In this document: piece by piece, positions 5,826-7,878 of the stretch | Position numbering within the stretch: the stretch's first letter is position 1 | Layout of the letters: each line of letters starts with the position of its first letter | Source: Thermoplasmata archaeon | GTDB taxonomy: Archaea; Thermoplasmatota; Thermoplasmata; UBA10834 | DNA length: 7,878 nucleotides | Direction: 5' to 3' | Assembly: GCA_013331315.1 (NCBI GenBank) | Contig: DUGQ01000023.1 | Location: forward strand, 1-7,878 | The notes under the pieces: model-generated | Databases searched by the model: none | What the model was told of the DNA's origin: nothing | What the model saw: the letters and a program-made list of their open reading frames with translations, nothing else | Program-made: the position numbers and the translations under genes

Positions 5826-6656
5826 ATGCCGTTTTCCAGCAAGGTCCTGGAGGATTCGATAAGACTCGCCAAGATCAGGAGGATCAAATGGGCCCTCTAT
5901 GTGGTCCAGATCATCATGCTCGTGGTCCTCGCCTTCGTCATGATATTCATCTTCGGCGACGCCCAGATGAAGCCCGTCCTGTACCTCCCGTTGGATTCCT
6001 TCGCCGCGGTCATGGTCCTGCTCATCCTCGTCGTATGCGTCGAGAGCTTCTTCTTCAGGATGATGGAGATACGGTTCGCCAGGAGCTCGAGCGCCAAGCA
6101 TCTGATGGCCAAGAACTCTATCAGGTACGCGATATTCGTGGCGGTCATCGCGGGGTTCGTCACCGTGATCTTCATGACGCCACCGATCCTCGACATGGTG
6201 GAGGAGTCCTCGAGCAAGACTTCGATCCTGACAGAGGACGAGCCGATGGTGTTCTGGTCGAGAGACCCGCTCGCCCTGCAGAGGATGGTGGAGGTCCAGG
6301 CGACCGCGTCCGAGACTGTTGAGATATACCTCGTCGCGGGTGAGCCGCCCGCGGACTACAACTCCAGCCTGGCGAGTCAGATGTTCCTACTCAGGATAAA
6401 CAGGAACGACTACATCGTGGACGGAACGCTGACGATCGAGGTGCCGCGGACGGACCACGATCAGTACACGTTGGTGCTAAACGGATACGGGGACTCCGAC
6501 TCCGTCGCGACGGTCACGATCGTGAGGGACACATCCGAGCTGTTCACGGGCATCGTGTCCGTTCTCGCGCTGGCGATCACAGTCGCGAACATCGCTTGGG
6601 TAGCGTACCTCACGCCGATAGAGAGGAAGTACTCGCGCGGGTCGATATACAAGTGA
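5826..6656 (+). CDS. Unrecognised membrane protein with four predicted helices and an external domain
   Basis: This 276-residue protein matches no family I know. Predicted membrane helices are at about 22-44, 57-78, 99-118 and 238-263. A basic N terminus (KIRRIKW before the first helix) and a basic loop at 83-100 suggest both face the cytoplasm. The region between helices 3 and 4 (about 120-237) is then outside the membrane. That region is acidic and rich in short beta-type stretches (VEIYLVAG, FLLRINRND, LTIEVPRTDHDQYTLVLNGYGD), suggesting a beta-sandwich or jelly-roll-like fold exposed to the exterior. The C terminus is short and basic. There are no catalytic motifs and only one cysteine (C71, in a helix). 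It could be a sensor, an assembly factor or a cell-envelope component. It has its own promoter and ends 1 bp from the convergent radical SAM gene. Confidence 0.75.
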   Translation: MPFSSKVLEDSIRLAKIRRIKWALYVVQIIMLVVLAFVMIFIFGDAQMKPVLYLPLDSFAAVMVLLILVVCVESFFFRMMEIRFARSSSAKHLMAKNSIRYAIFVAVIAGFVTVIFMTPPILDMVEESSSKTSILTEDEPMVFWSRDPLALQRMVEVQATASETVEIYLVAGEPPADYNSSLASQMFLLRINRNDYIVDGTLTIEVPRTDHDQYTLVLNGYGDSDSVATVTIVRDTSELFTGIVSVLALAITVANIAWVAYLTPIERKYSRGSIYK

Positions 6657-6657
6657 T

Positions 6658-7503
6658 CTAGGCGAACGCGCAGCAGATAGGCTTCTCCTTCAGATCCACC
6701 CCTTGCGTACGTAGGCGTCTCACCGTATCACCGGAGGGCATCGCTATGCCGTCGACCCCGGCGACGGCGGCCTCGACCTCGTAGCCGCGCGTGCTCCTGG
6801 GGCGCATGCAACCAAGAAGCAGTCGCGTGCGTGGCATATGAGCCCTAGCGAAGCGAGTTACCTCGATGATCTCTTCGGGGGCGGGAGGGGAATGCGACGC
6901 ATATGGAGTTCCCTTTGTCGGGGTGAATGCGATGAGCACCAGCTTCTTCGCGCCCGCGGATTCCAGCAGCCGAATCGCGCCGAACTCGCCGGACAGGTCC
7001 CCGGGCTCGAGACCTATGCAGACATGTGGGGCCACGACCTGGGCGCCGACTGCCTCCAGATCTGAGACGACCCTCAGGAAGTCATCTGGCGTGGCCGACA
7101 ACCCCAGCGCCTCGCGTATGACCTTCGCGGACCCGTAGACGTCGACCGAGAACGCGTCCACGCCCGCGGACACGAGGTCATCTAAGGTGGCCACAGGCGC
7201 GAGCCCGACGTGGGCGTTGATCGAAAGGCTCGTCTCGTCCTTTATCAGGCGAATGGCGTCGGTGAATCGCTCAAGCGGGACCCTGCCTTCAGGGTCCGAT
7301 CCGCCGCTGAGCAGGAAGCCGAGAGCACCGGCTTCATCGAGGGAACGCGCCAGGGATATCAACTCGTTGGGGGTGCGAGCGGGCTTCATGCCTCGCAGAT
7401 AGTGCCCCGCACAGTGCCGGCAGTTCAGGGCACACTCACCACCCGTGACGGACACGGAAGGAAAGCACTTGCCCGGGCGGAACACCTCGATGATTTCGTT
7501 CAC
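6658..7503 (-). CDS. Radical SAM protein, archaeal biotin-synthase-homolog type
   Basis: This 281-residue enzyme carries the radical SAM cluster motif CX3CX2C at C24, C28 and C31 (GGECALNCRHC), which binds a [4Fe-4S] cluster that cleaves S-adenosylmethionine. SGGSD at 66-70 probably corresponds to the SAM-binding GGE motif. The RPGK(x)FPSVSVTG opening, GCMRPR at 231-236 and a terminal CCAF are, as I recall, features of the archaeal family annotated 'uncharacterized homolog of biotin synthetase' (COG1856). Some archaeal biotin-synthase-like radical SAM proteins are lipoyl synthases acting as a LipS1/LipS2 pair; membership here is a hypothesis, and no partner gene lies in the window. Additional cysteines (C13, C162, C232, C277, C278) could ligate an auxiliary cluster. 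It starts at GTG 7503, supported by a TATA box 26-27 bp upstream (leaderless) and by family-like N-terminal residues. Confidence 0.88.
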   Translation of the reverse strand: MNEIIEVFRPGKCFPSVSVTGGECALNCRHCAGHYLRGMKPARTPNELISLARSLDEAGALGFLLSGGSDPEGRVPLERFTDAIRLIKDETSLSINAHVGLAPVATLDDLVSAGVDAFSVDVYGSAKVIREALGLSATPDDFLRVVSDLEAVGAQVVAPHVCIGLEPGDLSGEFGAIRLLESAGAKKLVLIAFTPTKGTPYASHSPPAPEEIIEVTRFARAHMPRTRLLLGCMRPRSTRGYEVEAAVAGVDGIAMPSGDTVRRLRTQGVDLKEKPICCAFA

Positions 7504-7524
7504 GACGCTGAGAACGAATCCGAT

Positions 7525-7536
7525 GGTATGAATACC
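7525..7536 (-). promoter_or_regulatory. TATA box of the radical SAM gene within an inverted repeat
   Basis: The minus strand reads TATTCATA at 7534-7527, centred about 27 bp before the GTG at 7503, so transcription should begin at the start codon itself. The box lies inside a perfect inverted repeat, GGTAT-2 nt-ATACC, at 7525-7536. A protein bound there would block TBP, so it could be an operator. The arms are short, and coincidence with the TATA sequence is possible. Confidence 0.45.
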
Positions 7537-7585
7537 TATTCACCCGGCGGAAGCAGGCGCTCGCGCGAGGAGCGGACTGGCAAAA

Positions 7586-7593
7586 GCTTTATC
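7586..7593 (+). promoter_or_regulatory. TATA box of the ribosomal protein LX gene
   Basis: AAAAGCTTTATC resembles the A-rich plus TTTATA arrangement seen before the ECF operon. The TATA core at 7586-7593 predicts a transcription start near 7614-7616, about 12-14 nt before the ATG at 7628. No strong Shine-Dalgarno sequence intervenes. It is divergent from the radical SAM promoter in a 124-bp gap. Confidence 0.6.
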
Positions 7594-7627
7594 TGGAGTA
7601 CCTTCTCTAGGGCCCTTGCGGGTCATC

Positions 7628-7861
7628 ATGAAAGCTTACGAGATAAAGGGCGCGTTCAGGATTTCTGTTCGTGATTGGCAGCCATTCACCATCGAAGTGG
7701 CCTCGGCGGACGAGCCGGCGGCCTTGGAGAAAGTCTTCTCGCTTATCGGCAGCAGACACAAGGTCAAACGGCAGTTCGTGAGAATCGAAGGGGTCAAGGC
7801 CTTGAAGACGGACGAGGTCACCGACCACCAGGTGAAGTACCTGCTGGAGGCGGGGGGCTGA
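7628..7861 (+). CDS. rpl18a: Ribosomal protein LX (L18Ae / eL20), large subunit
   Basis: This 77-residue protein is the archaeal ribosomal protein LX, counterpart of eukaryotic eL20 (L18Ae), a component of the 50S subunit. The family pattern is clear: MKAYEIKGAFRI at the start, WQPFTIEV at 18-25, GSRHKVKR at 41-48 and a VRIEGVKAL strand at 51-59. The length is normal for archaea. The ATG at 7628 is preferred because family members begin with MK(A)Y. A TTG four codons earlier (7616) is in frame, but falls at the predicted transcription start. The gene directly after begins 1 bp past the stop, as expected for the conserved archaeal LX-prefoldin alpha arrangement. Confidence 0.93.
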   Translation: MKAYEIKGAFRISVRDWQPFTIEVASADEPAALEKVFSLIGSRHKVKRQFVRIEGVKALKTDEVTDHQVKYLLEAGG

Positions 7862-7862
7862 T

Positions 7863-7878
7863 ATGGACGAGACGGAGG
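7863..7878 (+). CDS. Start of a downstream gene, possibly prefoldin alpha subunit
   Basis: An ATG one base after the LX stop is followed by GAC GAG ACG GAG (MDETE) to the window edge. GGAGG at 7846-7850 lies 12 nt upstream. In many archaea the LX gene is followed by pfdA (prefoldin alpha) and then ftsY, so prefoldin alpha is the best guess. Identity rests on gene order only, because five residues carry no family signal. Confidence 0.4.

Noticed and set aside
7609..7616. 8-bp palindrome AGGGCCCT before the LX gene
   Set aside because: Short GC-rich palindrome near the predicted transcription start; expected by chance in this base composition.

Overview
The window looks like chromosomal DNA from a GC-rich archaeon, most plausibly of the Thermoplasmatota (moderate confidence). 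It encodes an archaeal/eukaryal-type primase catalytic subunit (PriS) and the archaeal ribosomal protein LX/L18Ae (eL20). Promoters are archaeal TATA boxes (TTTATA-like), several of them so close to the start codon that a leaderless or nearly leaderless transcript is expected. AGG, AGA and ATA codons are common despite the high GC content. I see no mobile element, CRISPR array, tRNA, rRNA or phage signature. Coding is dense and no gap exceeds about 125 bp.

Layout: (1) 2-319 (+) is the C-terminal end of a GlcD-type FAD-linked oxidase/dehydrogenase, cut by the window edge. (2) 332-3456 (-) is a complete group I-like ECF vitamin/metal transporter operon, read in the order ATPase, ATPase, EcfT, S component. 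Its first two junctions are stop/start overlaps (TGATG and ATGA). A promoter with a good Shine-Dalgarno sequence precedes it, and a possible internal promoter precedes the S component. (3) 3547-4428 (-) is an unrecognised protein with an N-terminal alpha/beta domain and two predicted winged-helix domains. It is divergent from (4) priS at 4554-5783 (+). (5) 5826-6656 (+) is an unrecognised four-helix membrane protein with an extracytoplasmic domain. (6) 6658-7503 (-) is a radical SAM protein of the archaeal 'biotin synthase homolog' type. (7) 7628-7861 (+) is ribosomal protein LX, followed by the first codons of another gene, probably prefoldin alpha.

The ECF genes work as one machine: the two ATPases form the motor, EcfT couples it to the membrane, and the small S protein captures a substrate I cannot name. 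The sequence deviations in the ATPases are suggestive. The histidine switch is lost in one and the signature motif is degenerate in the other, and both changes should fall in the same composite ATP site, giving an asymmetric motor. PriS belongs to chromosome replication, and LX (with likely prefoldin) to translation and folding. I do not see a clearly new multi-gene system. The best leads are the asymmetric ECF motor, the primase that lacks a cysteine zinc knuckle, the double winged-helix protein beside it, and the radical SAM enzyme with extra cysteines.
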